DNA of 64,000 nt from Dissulfuribacter thermophilus (GTDB lineage Bacteria; Desulfobacterota; Dissulfuribacteria; Dissulfuribacterales; Dissulfuribacteraceae), in the NCBI RefSeq assembly GCF_001687335.1, contig NZ_MAGO01000004.1, forward strand, positions 81,001 through 145,000, written 5' to 3'. The translations under genes and the position numbers were made by a program. Positions 37,672 through 46,892 of the stretch are shown here, in pieces. A model generated the notes under the pieces. The model was not told the DNA's origin. It saw only the letters and a list, made by a program, of their open reading frames with translations, and did not search any database. Position 1 is the stretch's first letter, and every line of letters begins with the position of its first letter.

Positions 37672-37830
37672 ATGAAAACAGCAAAAAAAAAGAAAAAACC
37701 TTATTTTTCTCCTAATATGAAAGAATTGGGGACAATCAAAGATCTAACCCAAGGATGCAGCGACGGAAATTATACTGATCAGGCTTTTCCTATCCACACT
37801 CCCAAAAAGGATCTCACGTTTACTCAATAG
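37672..37830 (+). CDS. lasso peptide precursor 2 (short gene)
   Basis: The 52-residue product starts at an ATG with GGAGG 7 bases upstream. The leader is Lys-rich, then Tyr11, Pro14, Met16 and Gly20 (YFSPNMKELG) and DLTQ with Thr at -2. Cleavage before Gly28 leaves a 25-residue core starting GCSDGNYTD. Asp9 fits a nine-residue ring. It shares T8-D9-x-A11-F12 and a later TF(S/T) with precursor 1, so both are likely substrates of the same enzymes. One Cys at core position 2 is unusual. The gene is only 53 codons including the stop. Confidence 0.85.
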   Translation: MKTAKKKKKPYFSPNMKELGTIKDLTQGCSDGNYTDQAFPIHTPKKDLTFTQ

Positions 37831-37869
37831 TGCTATTAAAGTTATATCCAAAAATGGGGGGATTCAAAA

Positions 37870-38592
37870 ATGAAAATTCAAAAAAAAATCGTCCTTTTTT
37901 TTGTATTGCTATTAACATTAATGAGTGTAGCCTCTGGTTGGGCTATGACCCAAGAAGACCTCAAGGTGACTATTCAGAAAGAGGGTATTGACAAGGCAGT
38001 TGTGGCTGCGCTCGCCGAAGGCATGAATCCTCAAGAAATTGTGAAAGCGGCTCTTAATGTTGAAGGGCTTAACCCAAGGACCATACTTGTGGCGCTTTGT
38101 AAGGCAGGAGTAGATACAGATACCATTACAAAGGCAGCCCAAAGCAATAATGTTGGCCAGATGTTCGTGGCATCAGCGTGCCAGGAATGTAAGAAACTAG
38201 ACCACCTGAGGGTGGCTATTCAGAAAGAAGGTATTGACAAGGCCGTTGTGGCTGCACTCGCTGAAGGCATGAACCCTCAAGAAGTTGTTCAAACGGCTCT
38301 TTCTGTTGAAGGGCTTAACCCAAGGGCAGTTATCCTTGCTCTGTACAAGGCAGGCGTGGATCATGCATCCGTTGCCAATGCTGCGAAGAACAACAATATA
38401 GGCCAGATGATATTAGCATCTGCACGTGCTCAGTTTTTATCAAAGAATGGAGAGGGTGCCCAGCCTTATACTCCTGCTCCGGCACAGCCATACACGCCGG
38501 CAGCACCCGTGGCCCCAGCTCCACCAATACCAGGGCCTGCAGGAGGAGGTTTTGTCCCTGCTGAGCCATATGCCAGTCCTAGTACGCTATAA
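37870..38592 (+). CDS. secreted protein with two 82-residue repeats and a proline-rich tail
   Basis: The 240-residue protein starts with a signal peptide (cleavage near GWA, about residue 26). Two near-identical 82-residue repeats follow, each with IQKEGIDKAVVAALAEGMNP and VEGLNPR. Residues about 195-240 are rich in Pro, Ala and Thr (PYTPA repeated). No function is recognised. It lies 39 bases after precursor 2, ahead of a terminator, so it may belong to the lasso transcript or to the following export genes. The repeat hints at a helical, self-associating or cell-wall-binding fold. Confidence 0.8.
   Translation: MKIQKKIVLFFVLLLTLMSVASGWAMTQEDLKVTIQKEGIDKAVVAALAEGMNPQEIVKAALNVEGLNPRTILVALCKAGVDTDTITKAAQSNNVGQMFVASACQECKKLDHLRVAIQKEGIDKAVVAALAEGMNPQEVVQTALSVEGLNPRAVILALYKAGVDHASVANAAKNNNIGQMILASARAQFLSKNGEGAQPYTPAPAQPYTPAAPVAPAPPIPGPAGGGFVPAEPYASPSTL
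37966..38446 (+). repeat. tandem 246-bp direct repeat within the secreted protein gene
   Basis: Unit 2 begins 246 bases after unit 1 (37966 and 38212) and is highly similar at DNA level over the first ~150 bases, with no frame change. Confidence 0.8.
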
Positions 38593-38656
38593 CTTTGTTA
38601 ACGGCCGTTCATAAATCGTCTAATTCCTTCTTAACATAATGTGTGTTTTAGGCTAT

Positions 38657-38687
38657 AAGCCATCCTAAAAAGGGATGGCTTTGTTTT
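38657..38687 (+). terminator. rho-independent terminator after the secreted repeat protein
   Basis: AAGCCATCC (38657-38665) pairs with GGATGGCTT (38673-38681) around a 7-base loop and is followed by TGTTTTA. It ends the lasso/secreted-protein unit ahead of the export genes. Confidence 0.8.
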
Positions 38688-38761
38688 ATGCCTAAAACCT
38701 CTTTATTGATGCTGGATACAAGAGCTATTACGCTCTAATAATCTATATAGCGAGGTGGGTT

Positions 38762-40129
38762 ATGAAAAGATTTCTTTGCTTCATTTTGTTGGTAATTGGG
38801 ACTACATTAGTTGCTTGGAATCATGCCAAGGCCGACGAAGACCCTACAGCTTCGGTCCAAACACAGCAGTTACCAGAATCTGATGCATTGGGCCTAAGCG
38901 ATGCGGAACTGGGTAAGAGGACCACACAAGAGCCGGAGGCCTATGTACCAGTTTCGGTTTTTGGGACAAAAGGTGGTTACGTCCACCCCTTCATGTCTGT
39001 TACCTTCCAGACGTCTGACAACATAAACTTTTCCAGTGTTAATGAAAAATCGGATTGGACTGCTATTTACACTCCTGGCATCTGGTTGGCCGCTCCTGCC
39101 AAGAAAGAAATATTTCTCAATCTAGATATATATAATACCTCACCAGGTGGACGATATAAGCAGATCTACACCCCAGAATCTTTTACTCGTTACCAGGCCT
39201 ACGCACTTTATGTAGCTGACATAGAAGATTTCCATAATCACTCGGAAAGGGATACAACCAAACAGTCTGCAGAGGCATATTTTCAGTACAACCTAAGAGG
39301 TGGCCTTTCTGCCAGTATTTACAATAAATATTTAGACACAGAAGACCCAATGGCAGTTGGCTATACCACTATTGGGACTGTTGTCGATAAATATGTAACC
39401 AACCTATTGGGTGTAATAGTAGAGTATGATTTTGGCCAAAAACTTCGTATGCGCTTTGACTATAACAATTTTTACCTGGACTATGATAAAGCCTTCAGTA
39501 AGGGGAAAAACAGGACTGACAACTCCTATTCAGTATATCTGTATTACGATTACTCGCCAAAGACTTCATTCTTTGGGGAGTATGAATATGTTGACGTAAA
39601 TTATGATATAAGCAAGATACAGGACAGTACGCAAAATTACGGGTATCTTGGCATCGAGTGGAAGCCAACGGAAAAGGTGGCGCTTAAGGCAAAAGCCGGT
39701 TTGATAAGTAGGGACAGTAAGAACCCAAAGGCCAATAGCGTCACTGATCCTGTAGTGGAATTGACCTATGAACACAAGTTCACAGCAAAAACCAATATGA
39801 AACTATTTTGGGCCAACAAGCTCAATGAATCAACCATCTCCACATCGGCTTACTCAAAAGACACCATAATCAACCTCCACCTCAACAAAATAATTACTGA
39901 AAAGATTGAAGCGACGCTCTTTTTGGATTACACACGTAATGACTTCAAAGGTACTATCGGAGCCAGTAGGGTCGACAATGTTTATACCATTGCACCTAAG
40001 GTCAGATACGTATTCAAAGATTGGTTGCAATCAGAAATTGGCTATGAGTATGTTAAAAGGACATCTGATGTCAATCTTGCGGAGTTTGAAGCAAATACAT
40101 TCTTTGTGCGTGTGTCTGCAGGTTTCTAA
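38762..40129 (+). CDS. outer membrane beta-barrel protein
   Basis: The 455-residue protein has a signal peptide (MKRFLCFILLVIGTTLVAW and following). Alternating hydrophobic strands run over residues 70-455, with YVHPFMSVTFQTSDNINF near the start and a C-terminal VSAGF ending in Phe, as in outer membrane barrels. The family is found beside wza-wzc in deltaproteobacterial exopolysaccharide loci, where it may help polymer exit. It ends 7 bases before wza, so they are co-transcribed. Confidence 0.8.
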   Translation: MKRFLCFILLVIGTTLVAWNHAKADEDPTASVQTQQLPESDALGLSDAELGKRTTQEPEAYVPVSVFGTKGGYVHPFMSVTFQTSDNINFSSVNEKSDWTAIYTPGIWLAAPAKKEIFLNLDIYNTSPGGRYKQIYTPESFTRYQAYALYVADIEDFHNHSERDTTKQSAEAYFQYNLRGGLSASIYNKYLDTEDPMAVGYTTIGTVVDKYVTNLLGVIVEYDFGQKLRMRFDYNNFYLDYDKAFSKGKNRTDNSYSVYLYYDYSPKTSFFGEYEYVDVNYDISKIQDSTQNYGYLGIEWKPTEKVALKAKAGLISRDSKNPKANSVTDPVVELTYEHKFTAKTNMKLFWANKLNESTISTSAYSKDTIINLHLNKIITEKIEATLFLDYTRNDFKGTIGASRVDNVYTIAPKVRYVFKDWLQSEIGYEYVKRTSDVNLAEFEANTFFVRVSAGF

Positions 40130-40136
40130 CAAGGCT

Positions 40137-40934
40137 ATGAGTTGTAAAAAACTGATTTTTCTAGTTCTGGGAGCCCTGTTTGTCTTCGTAAGCGCTAGTT
40201 TTGCCAGTTCGGGTGGTTACGTTGTTGGCGAAGGTGATGTGCTGAGGATAACCGTTTATGACCATCCAGATCTTGAAACCAAAGTACGAGTCAATGGAGA
40301 GGGGCAGATACTAATGCCCCTCTTGGGCCATGTGGATGTGGCAGGCCTTACTGTATCCCAGATTTCAAAGAAACTGGCAAAGATGCTTGCAGACGGTTAC
40401 CTGGTTGATCCCCAGGTCAACGTATTCATAGAGGAATATGGTAGTAAAAAGGCCGTTATCCTAGGCATGGTGAAGAATCCAGGCCTCTATGAACTCAGTG
40501 GCCCAACAACCCTTTTAGAGCTTATCTCAAAGGCAGGGGGGCTTTCTAAAGACGCTGGTAACAAGGTCACAATCAAAAGAATTGACCCAGACGGAAAGAA
40601 GAAGGTCATTAATATTGATCTTAAGGCCTTGATGGAGGGCGGAGACATATCACTTAACATTCAGATAAAGGATGGAGACAACGTGTATGTCTCCAAGGCA
40701 GGGATGGTTTACGTAACTGGGGAGGTGAAGGAACCAGACGCCTATAAAATAGATGAAGGGACCACTGTGATCAAAGCAATAGCCCTTGCCGGAGGTTTTA
40801 CTGGTAAGGCTGCAAAGGGCAAAATAAAGATTATTCGGATGGTTAATGGCAAAAAGAAAGTACTAAAAAATGTCCCCTTAGATACAGCGGTTTTACCTGA
40901 AGATGTGATAGTGGTGCCTGAAAGTTTCTTTTAA
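40137..40934 (+). CDS. wza: polysaccharide export protein Wza-like
   Basis: The start at 40137 gives a 265-residue protein with signal peptide KLIFLVLGALFVFVSASF. A longer open frame from 39906 overlaps the barrel gene and is not used. The Poly_export domain begins YVVGEGDVLRITVYDHPDLE, and two SLBB-type segments follow (KKAVILGMVKNPGLYEL and VYVTGEVKEPDAYKI). It forms the outer membrane export channel and docks with the inner-membrane Wzc-like kinase. No lipobox Cys is visible at the signal peptide end, unlike E. coli Wza. Confidence 0.9.
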   Translation: MSCKKLIFLVLGALFVFVSASFASSGGYVVGEGDVLRITVYDHPDLETKVRVNGEGQILMPLLGHVDVAGLTVSQISKKLAKMLADGYLVDPQVNVFIEEYGSKKAVILGMVKNPGLYELSGPTTLLELISKAGGLSKDAGNKVTIKRIDPDGKKKVINIDLKALMEGGDISLNIQIKDGDNVYVSKAGMVYVTGEVKEPDAYKIDEGTTVIKAIALAGGFTGKAAKGKIKIIRMVNGKKKVLKNVPLDTAVLPEDVIVVPESFF

Positions 40935-41035
40935 TGAATGGCCCATAAATAGGGGCATCAACTGGATTGCGACAAAGAGATACACTGTATCTTTGTTGTT
41001 TCAGTGAAAATATAAACATAGGATGAGGTTGGGTA

Positions 41036-43225
41036 ATGGAGGTTCAACAGATAAATGAGCAGGAAATCCACCTGCGAGACTACATAAGGGTCCTAAAAAA
41101 GCGAAAAAAAATAATCATTACTTTTGCAACTATAACTATTGCAGTCGTAGTGCTGGCAACCCTTGCTGCAACACCCTATTACAAGGCAAGTGTACAGGTC
41201 CTCATAGAAAGAAACTACGATGCCGAACTCATGGGAAGGATGTACATCCCCTATGATCCAGAATTTTTGGAAACCCAATTTAACATCATAAAAAGCAGAA
41301 ATGTCATAGACAGGGTAGTAAAGAAACTCAAACTTGATACGGCATACAGACAACATTTCTTCAAAGAAGAGCAGCGGTCGTTCCTTGCACCAGTGGTCTC
41401 CTGGATCAAAGACACCATCAAATCGGTTATGCCATCGAAAAAAGGAACAGCACAGGATGAAGAGGATATTTCTCTTGAAGCCCAGGTAAAACCTCCAAGC
41501 GATGCAGATATCATAGCAAAAATAATCCAAAGTAGGCTCTCTGCCAAACCTGTACCCAACACCAAGATCGTCACTATAAGCTATATGGATGAAAATCCTG
41601 TCCTCGCGAGCCTCATAGTGAACACCATAGCAGAGGCCTATATGGACGAAATGCTAGACATCAAGATGAATGCCAGCCGTTATTCCATTAAATGGATGAC
41701 CCTCAAGGCAGAAGAGGAAAAGAAAAAACTCGAGGCCTCGGAAAGGGCCCTTCAGGCATACACGCGAGAACACGACATAGTCACCGTTGAAGACAGGCTG
41801 GCAGTGATCCCACAGAAACTCCAAGAGTTTAGCACCCAGCTCTCCAAGGCCCAGGCAAAGAGAAAGGAATTGGAAGAAGTCTACCGCCAGATTCAACAGG
41901 CCGGAAATGACACTGCAGCACTGGAAGCCCTGCCGATTTTCAGTGAAAACAAGACCCTCCAATCACTGCGCGATCAAATACTGAAGGCAGATCAGCACAT
42001 TGCAGAACTGTCCAAAAAATATGGCCCCAAGCACCCCCTCATGATCAAGGCAGTAGAAGATCGTGAAGTCCTTTTGAGAGAAAAGCAAAAGGAACTCCAG
42101 CGAATAGTACATTCCACAGAAATGAATTACAAACTGGCCAAATCCACTGAGGAAAATCTGAAGGATCTCCTTGAACAGACCAAACAGGAACTCATCAACC
42201 TGAAGGACCGGATGATCCAGTATGACATACTAAAAAGAGAAGCAGACACAAATCGTGCCCTCTACGATGCCCTCATAAAACGTATAAAACAGCAGAGCGC
42301 TAGTGAACAGACCCAAACTGTAAACATCTGGGTGGTAAAAAAGGCAGAGGTCCCTGTTGCGCCTGCAACACCCAAAAAGAAACGAAATCTCTTACTGGCA
42401 GTTGTGTTGGGACTCTTTGGCGGCATAGGAATGGCATTTTTCGTGGAATACCTGGACAACACTGTAAAATCAGTGGAGGAAGTGGAACAAAAAACCGGAC
42501 TCCCTGTCCTCACAGTGGTTGCGGACGTCAAAGAAAAGCATGAATCCATCGACAGACAGGTGCTAGAGCATCCACGTGGCCCAATAGCAGAGAGCTTCAG
42601 GGCCTTGAGGTCCCAACTCATGCTTTCTTCTGCAGAACATCCGCCACGCTCAATCCTCATTTCCAGCGCAGTGGAGGGAGAAGGCAAAACAGCCTTGGTT
42701 GTAAACCTTGCAACCACTCTGTCTGAGGCCAATCGTTCGGTACTGGCAATAGACTGTGATTTGCGAAAACCCAGACTTCACAAGGCATTTAACCTCGTAA
42801 ATGACAAGGGCTTGAGTTCGTATCTCGTAGGAGAGGCAGGAGAACAGGATGTCATTGTAAATCTATCAGAACCAAAGATAGATGTCATGACCTCTGGGCC
42901 CATCCCCCCAAACCCAGCAGAACTTCTTGCCTCAAACCGCATGGAAGAACTTGTAACACGTATGAAGGACAAATATGACTTCGTACTCTTTGATTCGTCT
43001 CCCATATTGAGTGCTACAGACAGCCAGATTCTCAGCCGTCTGGCCGAAGGGACGATACTTGTTATTCGTGCAGGAGAGACCACCTTTGAACAGTTACAAG
43101 GCGCCCTGAGACTCTTCAGGAGCGTAAATGCAAATATCCTTGGTATTGTACTAAATGGCGTGGATCTGGGTAAGAATGAGCAATATTACTACCACGGATA
43201 TTATTCCTATTATGGATCAGAATAG
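41036..43225 (+). CDS. wzc: polysaccharide co-polymerase/tyrosine autokinase (Wzc-like)
   Basis: The 729-residue protein starts with a Wzz-type domain (IHLRDYIRVLKKRKKIIITF, first membrane segment near 26-46) and a long coiled-coil periplasmic part (about 210-430). A second membrane segment (LLLAVVLGLFGGIGMAFFVE) lies near 452. The BY-kinase domain has Walker A VEGEGKT near 543-549 and Walker A' AIDCDLRKPR. A Tyr-rich tail (QYYYHGYYSYYG) is the autophosphorylation site. It controls chain length and export, countered by the CpsB-type phosphatase that follows. Confidence 0.93.
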   Translation: MEVQQINEQEIHLRDYIRVLKKRKKIIITFATITIAVVVLATLAATPYYKASVQVLIERNYDAELMGRMYIPYDPEFLETQFNIIKSRNVIDRVVKKLKLDTAYRQHFFKEEQRSFLAPVVSWIKDTIKSVMPSKKGTAQDEEDISLEAQVKPPSDADIIAKIIQSRLSAKPVPNTKIVTISYMDENPVLASLIVNTIAEAYMDEMLDIKMNASRYSIKWMTLKAEEEKKKLEASERALQAYTREHDIVTVEDRLAVIPQKLQEFSTQLSKAQAKRKELEEVYRQIQQAGNDTAALEALPIFSENKTLQSLRDQILKADQHIAELSKKYGPKHPLMIKAVEDREVLLREKQKELQRIVHSTEMNYKLAKSTEENLKDLLEQTKQELINLKDRMIQYDILKREADTNRALYDALIKRIKQQSASEQTQTVNIWVVKKAEVPVAPATPKKKRNLLLAVVLGLFGGIGMAFFVEYLDNTVKSVEEVEQKTGLPVLTVVADVKEKHESIDRQVLEHPRGPIAESFRALRSQLMLSSAEHPPRSILISSAVEGEGKTALVVNLATTLSEANRSVLAIDCDLRKPRLHKAFNLVNDKGLSSYLVGEAGEQDVIVNLSEPKIDVMTSGPIPPNPAELLASNRMEELVTRMKDKYDFVLFDSSPILSATDSQILSRLAEGTILVIRAGETTFEQLQGALRLFRSVNANILGIVLNGVDLGKNEQYYYHGYYSYYGSE

Positions 43226-43255
43226 CCTCCAGTACCTTTGTGATAGGCGTTGAGT

Positions 43256-43954
43256 ATGATAGATATCCACTGTCACATTCTGCCTGGCCTCGATGATGGT
43301 GCCGATGATGAAGACGAAGCCCTGAGGATGGCTAGTATTGCTGTTTCCGACGGTATAAAATATGCCATTGCAACCCCACATGTTTTGACCCCATCCCTTT
43401 CGCCAGAAGAAATCAGGATCAAGGTGGAGTCACTAAATACGCTATTCAACCACCATGGGCTGGACTTTGAGGTCTTTCCAGGCGCTGAAGTCGGCTTTTA
43501 TTCTGATTTGTCCAATTTCGACCACTATCATTTAAATGGTGGCCCATACCTTCTCCTTGAATTTCCCCATGGTCAACTCCCTCCAACAGCAGCAGAACGG
43601 ATATCCTTGTTGCTACGAGACGGCCGAAAGCTGATTCTGGCCCACCCAGAGAGAAATGAATCCGTTATCATGGAGCCAAAAAGGCTTCTGGACCTTGTTG
43701 GCCCCAATGTATTCGTCCAGATATCTGCCGGGAGCCTTACAGGGGAATTTGGGCCTGATGTCCAACGTTGTGCCATGTATCTCCTCAAACAGAAGATGGT
43801 TAGTTTTATAGCCACAGATGCGCATTCCTCGCACCATCGCCCGCCCGTCTTGTCCAAAGCAGTGAAAGTGGCTGCCAAAGTCATAGGTAAGGATACTGCC
43901 AAACAGCTAGTGACCACCAATCCCATGCAGATTATTGATGGGCTCAGGGTATAG
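43256..43954 (+). CDS. CpsB/YwqE-type protein-tyrosine phosphatase (PHP fold)
   Basis: The ATG at 43256 gives MIDIHCHILPGLDDGADD, with the metal-binding HxH at 5 and 7 of a PHP phosphatase. Further motifs are ATPHV, FPGAEVG, LAHPERN and ATDAHSSHHRPP. It dephosphorylates the Tyr-rich tail of the Wzc-like kinase encoded just upstream. A TTG two codons earlier is possible. This PHP-type phosphatase, not the Wzb type, is typical of Gram-positives and many deltaproteobacteria. Confidence 0.92.
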   Translation: MIDIHCHILPGLDDGADDEDEALRMASIAVSDGIKYAIATPHVLTPSLSPEEIRIKVESLNTLFNHHGLDFEVFPGAEVGFYSDLSNFDHYHLNGGPYLLLEFPHGQLPPTAAERISLLLRDGRKLILAHPERNESVIMEPKRLLDLVGPNVFVQISAGSLTGEFGPDVQRCAMYLLKQKMVSFIATDAHSSHHRPPVLSKAVKVAAKVIGKDTAKQLVTTNPMQIIDGLRV

Positions 43955-43963
43955 AAAGGTAGA

Positions 43964-46321
43964 GTGATGAATAACAGGGTATGGTCAATCGACTTTATCC
44001 TTTACATTGCCATTTTGATCTTCTGCCCACTTGCCTTTGGCACAGTTGAAACGTGGTCCAAGACCGTAATGGAGTTCTTGGTCCCTGTTGCCCTTTCCAT
44101 TTTGCTTCTGCGGATCCTTTTAAAAAAGGATGGTCCCTGGCTTGGAGTTCCAGGCGCGACTCCATTGTTTTTGCTGTTAATTTATATGCTATTCCAGGCT
44201 ATACCCCTGCCCCCTGCACTACAAGGCCTCATCTCTCCTTCATCACAAAAGGTCTACAGCTCTCTGGAAATACTTTCCGGCCATTATCCTTCCCTCCCCC
44301 TTACTGTAAACCTGCATGACACCCTAAAAGAGTTCTTTAGAATAGCCACCTATTGCCTATTCTACCTCCTCACTGTCAACTTGCTTCGAAGGTATTCACG
44401 GCTCAAGGTGACCCTGTCTATTGTAGCTGGGCTTGTTGGGGTAATTGCCTTTTTTGCCATATTGCAAAAGTTTACTGCCCATGACCGTATCTACTGGTTT
44501 CGTACTGTTCCTGCAAACGCCCTCCCTGTAGGACCATGGGTTTATCACAACCACTTCGCAGGATTTATGGAGATGCTCATTCCTCTGACTGTGGCGATGT
44601 TCCTCTATTACAGGCCAAACGTCTCGTATAAGACCACCCTTCGGCAAAAAGTGGTGGAGTTTCTCACCTTCCCCACTGCAAACCGCCACATCTTATTGGG
44701 ATTTTCAGGGATTCTTGGAGCGACATCTCTCTTCCTCAGCCTTTCAAGAGGAGGCATTATCTCGTTTTTACTTTCATTTCTCATCTTTGTTTTTCTCATT
44801 GGGAGAAAAAACAAGCGGATACGCGGCATATTACCGGTTGTTGCCATAATCCTTCTCTTTGTACTGGAGGTAACGTGGTTTGGATGGGACCCCATTGTCG
44901 AACGCTTCAACAAGATGTTCAACGAAGAGGGAAGACTATTTGATGGCCGTTTCAAAATATGGCAGGACTGTGTGAAATTGATAAAGGACTTTTGGCTTTG
45001 TGGTGCTGGTTTTGGGACCTTTGAACACATTTTTCCCCTCTACAGAGAAAAAATGGACGCTGCAGTTAAAGTCTCCCATGCCCATAATGATTATATAGAA
45101 ATCTTGACAGATGGAGGGATCATTGGCCTCATACTCATTGGCTGTTTTTTGGCCTCCATCATGATGCATGGATGGCGCAGAATCCAAGGCCGAAGAGACA
45201 TATTCTCCATCTATATATTCATAGGGGCATTTTGCGGGATTTTGGCAATACTTTTCCACAGTTTCACTGACTTCAACATGCACAATGGTGCCAATGGCCT
45301 CTATTTTTTCTTTCTATGCGGAGTCATGGTCTCAGCAGCAAATGTAAGGCGATTCGGGAAAAAAAGAAAAAATTTGTTAAAGCAAGGTAGGCTACCAGGT
45401 GCTGTATTCGTTCTTTCACTGGCCCTCATAGTTTTGGGGGCTCGATTCAATGTAGGGCAAATTATCTCCAACAATATCTTTGACCAGATCAGTAGGATCT
45501 ATCTGAATCCTCACATTCCCCAAGAGCGTCTGCTCCAGATGAGGGCCTCTATTCAAAAGGCCATTGAAGCAAGTCCATTCGAGGCCAGAAACCATTTTGC
45601 CGCTGCAAACATAGACGCATTTCTCCTCAAACCTGCCCAGACCATGAAGGAGTACCGCGACACCTTGTGGCTAGAGCCCACCAATTCTGATTTTCTCATG
45701 AGAGTTGGGCTGTATGTTGCCCAATTGAATTATGATACAGGAAATTCTTTGATCAAACTGGCCATCCAATATGACAACCTCCATGCTGATTTGCGTTTGG
45801 CATATGCGCGCTGGTTATTTGAACAGGGACGTATGGATGAAGGCCTAGAAGAATTGAAAATTGCCATGAGCCAGGACCCAAGCCGCCTGAAAGATTGTAT
45901 TGCCCTCCTGATGCTCTATGGCATGGATGCACGCACAATGGAGCGGATCCTTCCAGACAAGGCGCAACTTTACCTCAAGCTTGCATCATATTTGGATAAG
46001 GCAGGAAAAAAAGATACTGCGGCAAAGCTCTACCGCAAGGCACTTAACAAGGTTGACAATGAGGAAAAGATCAGGCCATGGTATTTTATCACCCCCTATT
46101 GGTTTTTTATGAGGCACCAAATGTACGATGAGGCCCTCTTTGCTATAAACCAGGGGATACGCTACCTACCCAACAATAGCAGGATTCGACTCAGGGCAGG
46201 TGACCTTTATAGGAGGCTGGGCCTTGTATTCAGAGCAAAAGAAGAATACAGGCAGGTACTGGTCATTGACCCAAATAACAGCGAAGCAAAAAGGAAATTG
46301 AAATTACTGAATCAAAAATAG
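43964..46321 (+). CDS. O-antigen ligase/polymerase-like protein with C-terminal TPRs
   Basis: Of 785 residues, about 1-470 are hydrophobic segments with a periplasmic loop carrying AHDRIYWF and VYHNHFAGFMEMLIP. WQDCVKLIKDFWLCGAGFGTF and VSHAHNDYIEILTDGGIIGL follow, the HND-type motif of the O-antigen ligase family. The rest (about 500-785) is helical TPR-like repeats, such as EYRQVLVIDPNNSEAKRK. It lies 9 bases after the phosphatase gene in the wza-wzc operon. It is probably the polymerase of the exported polymer; ligase activity is the alternative. Confidence 0.85.
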   Translation: MMNNRVWSIDFILYIAILIFCPLAFGTVETWSKTVMEFLVPVALSILLLRILLKKDGPWLGVPGATPLFLLLIYMLFQAIPLPPALQGLISPSSQKVYSSLEILSGHYPSLPLTVNLHDTLKEFFRIATYCLFYLLTVNLLRRYSRLKVTLSIVAGLVGVIAFFAILQKFTAHDRIYWFRTVPANALPVGPWVYHNHFAGFMEMLIPLTVAMFLYYRPNVSYKTTLRQKVVEFLTFPTANRHILLGFSGILGATSLFLSLSRGGIISFLLSFLIFVFLIGRKNKRIRGILPVVAIILLFVLEVTWFGWDPIVERFNKMFNEEGRLFDGRFKIWQDCVKLIKDFWLCGAGFGTFEHIFPLYREKMDAAVKVSHAHNDYIEILTDGGIIGLILIGCFLASIMMHGWRRIQGRRDIFSIYIFIGAFCGILAILFHSFTDFNMHNGANGLYFFFLCGVMVSAANVRRFGKKRKNLLKQGRLPGAVFVLSLALIVLGARFNVGQIISNNIFDQISRIYLNPHIPQERLLQMRASIQKAIEASPFEARNHFAAANIDAFLLKPAQTMKEYRDTLWLEPTNSDFLMRVGLYVAQLNYDTGNSLIKLAIQYDNLHADLRLAYARWLFEQGRMDEGLEELKIAMSQDPSRLKDCIALLMLYGMDARTMERILPDKAQLYLKLASYLDKAGKKDTAAKLYRKALNKVDNEEKIRPWYFITPYWFFMRHQMYDEALFAINQGIRYLPNNSRIRLRAGDLYRRLGLVFRAKEEYRQVLVIDPNNSEAKRKLKLLNQK

Positions 46322-46355
46322 GCTATAAATCCACCACATCTCCTTGTATCTCAGC

Positions 46356-46892
46356 TTAATCAGTCACGTGTTTTTCTGCGTACTGAGCCAATACCTCGTG
46401 TATTCTATAGGGGGGACGGACCTTAAAATAATGATCCACGACCATGTGACCTATTTCATGTGATAGGACCCTCAGGTTGCAATCTCTGACAGACAGGTAG
46501 ATCGTCTTTTCACTGAGAGAGTAATAGGCAATGTGTTTGGCTCGTCTACCGTATTTCTGGTAATATACCTGTTGCACATCCTTTGAAGAGGGTAGGAGGA
46601 CCAGGGAAAAATGGACGTATTGAGGAAACATATCGAGGACCGCTTCTACCTTCTCAACGATTATGTCAACTTTTGCGCTCACTTCATCAGAGACAGTCAC
46701 CAAGGGTCTATTTCGGAGGAGATAACCCAGACGTCGTCCCAGATATAGTCTTTTATTGAACTCACGCAATAGATCATCGTCTGAGTAGCGAATGGTTGCG
46801 TATCTGGTCTTTAATTCTTGCCCAAACGAGACATTTGAAATCAGTAATGAGAGAAAAAAAATAAAGATAGCCGAATAAACAGCTTTATTCAT
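46356..46892 (-). CDS. secreted zincin-like protein
   Basis: The 178-residue protein has a signal peptide (SAIFIFFLSLLISNVSFG) and a HEIGH motif (His145, Glu146, His149) followed by HEVLAQY near 165. This is the arrangement of small zinc-dependent peptidase-like proteins. No substrate can be named. Its start overlaps the HAMP-type gene by 8 nt on the same strand, so the three minus-strand genes here form one unit. Confidence 0.78.
   Translation of the reverse strand: MNKAVYSAIFIFFLSLLISNVSFGQELKTRYATIRYSDDDLLREFNKRLYLGRRLGYLLRNRPLVTVSDEVSAKVDIIVEKVEAVLDMFPQYVHFSLVLLPSSKDVQQVYYQKYGRRAKHIAYYSLSEKTIYLSVRDCNLRVLSHEIGHMVVDHYFKVRPPYRIHEVLAQYAEKHVTD

Noticed and set aside
39906..40136. N-terminal extension of the Wza-like gene
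   Set aside because: Overlaps the barrel gene; the signal peptide begins at the ATG at 40137.
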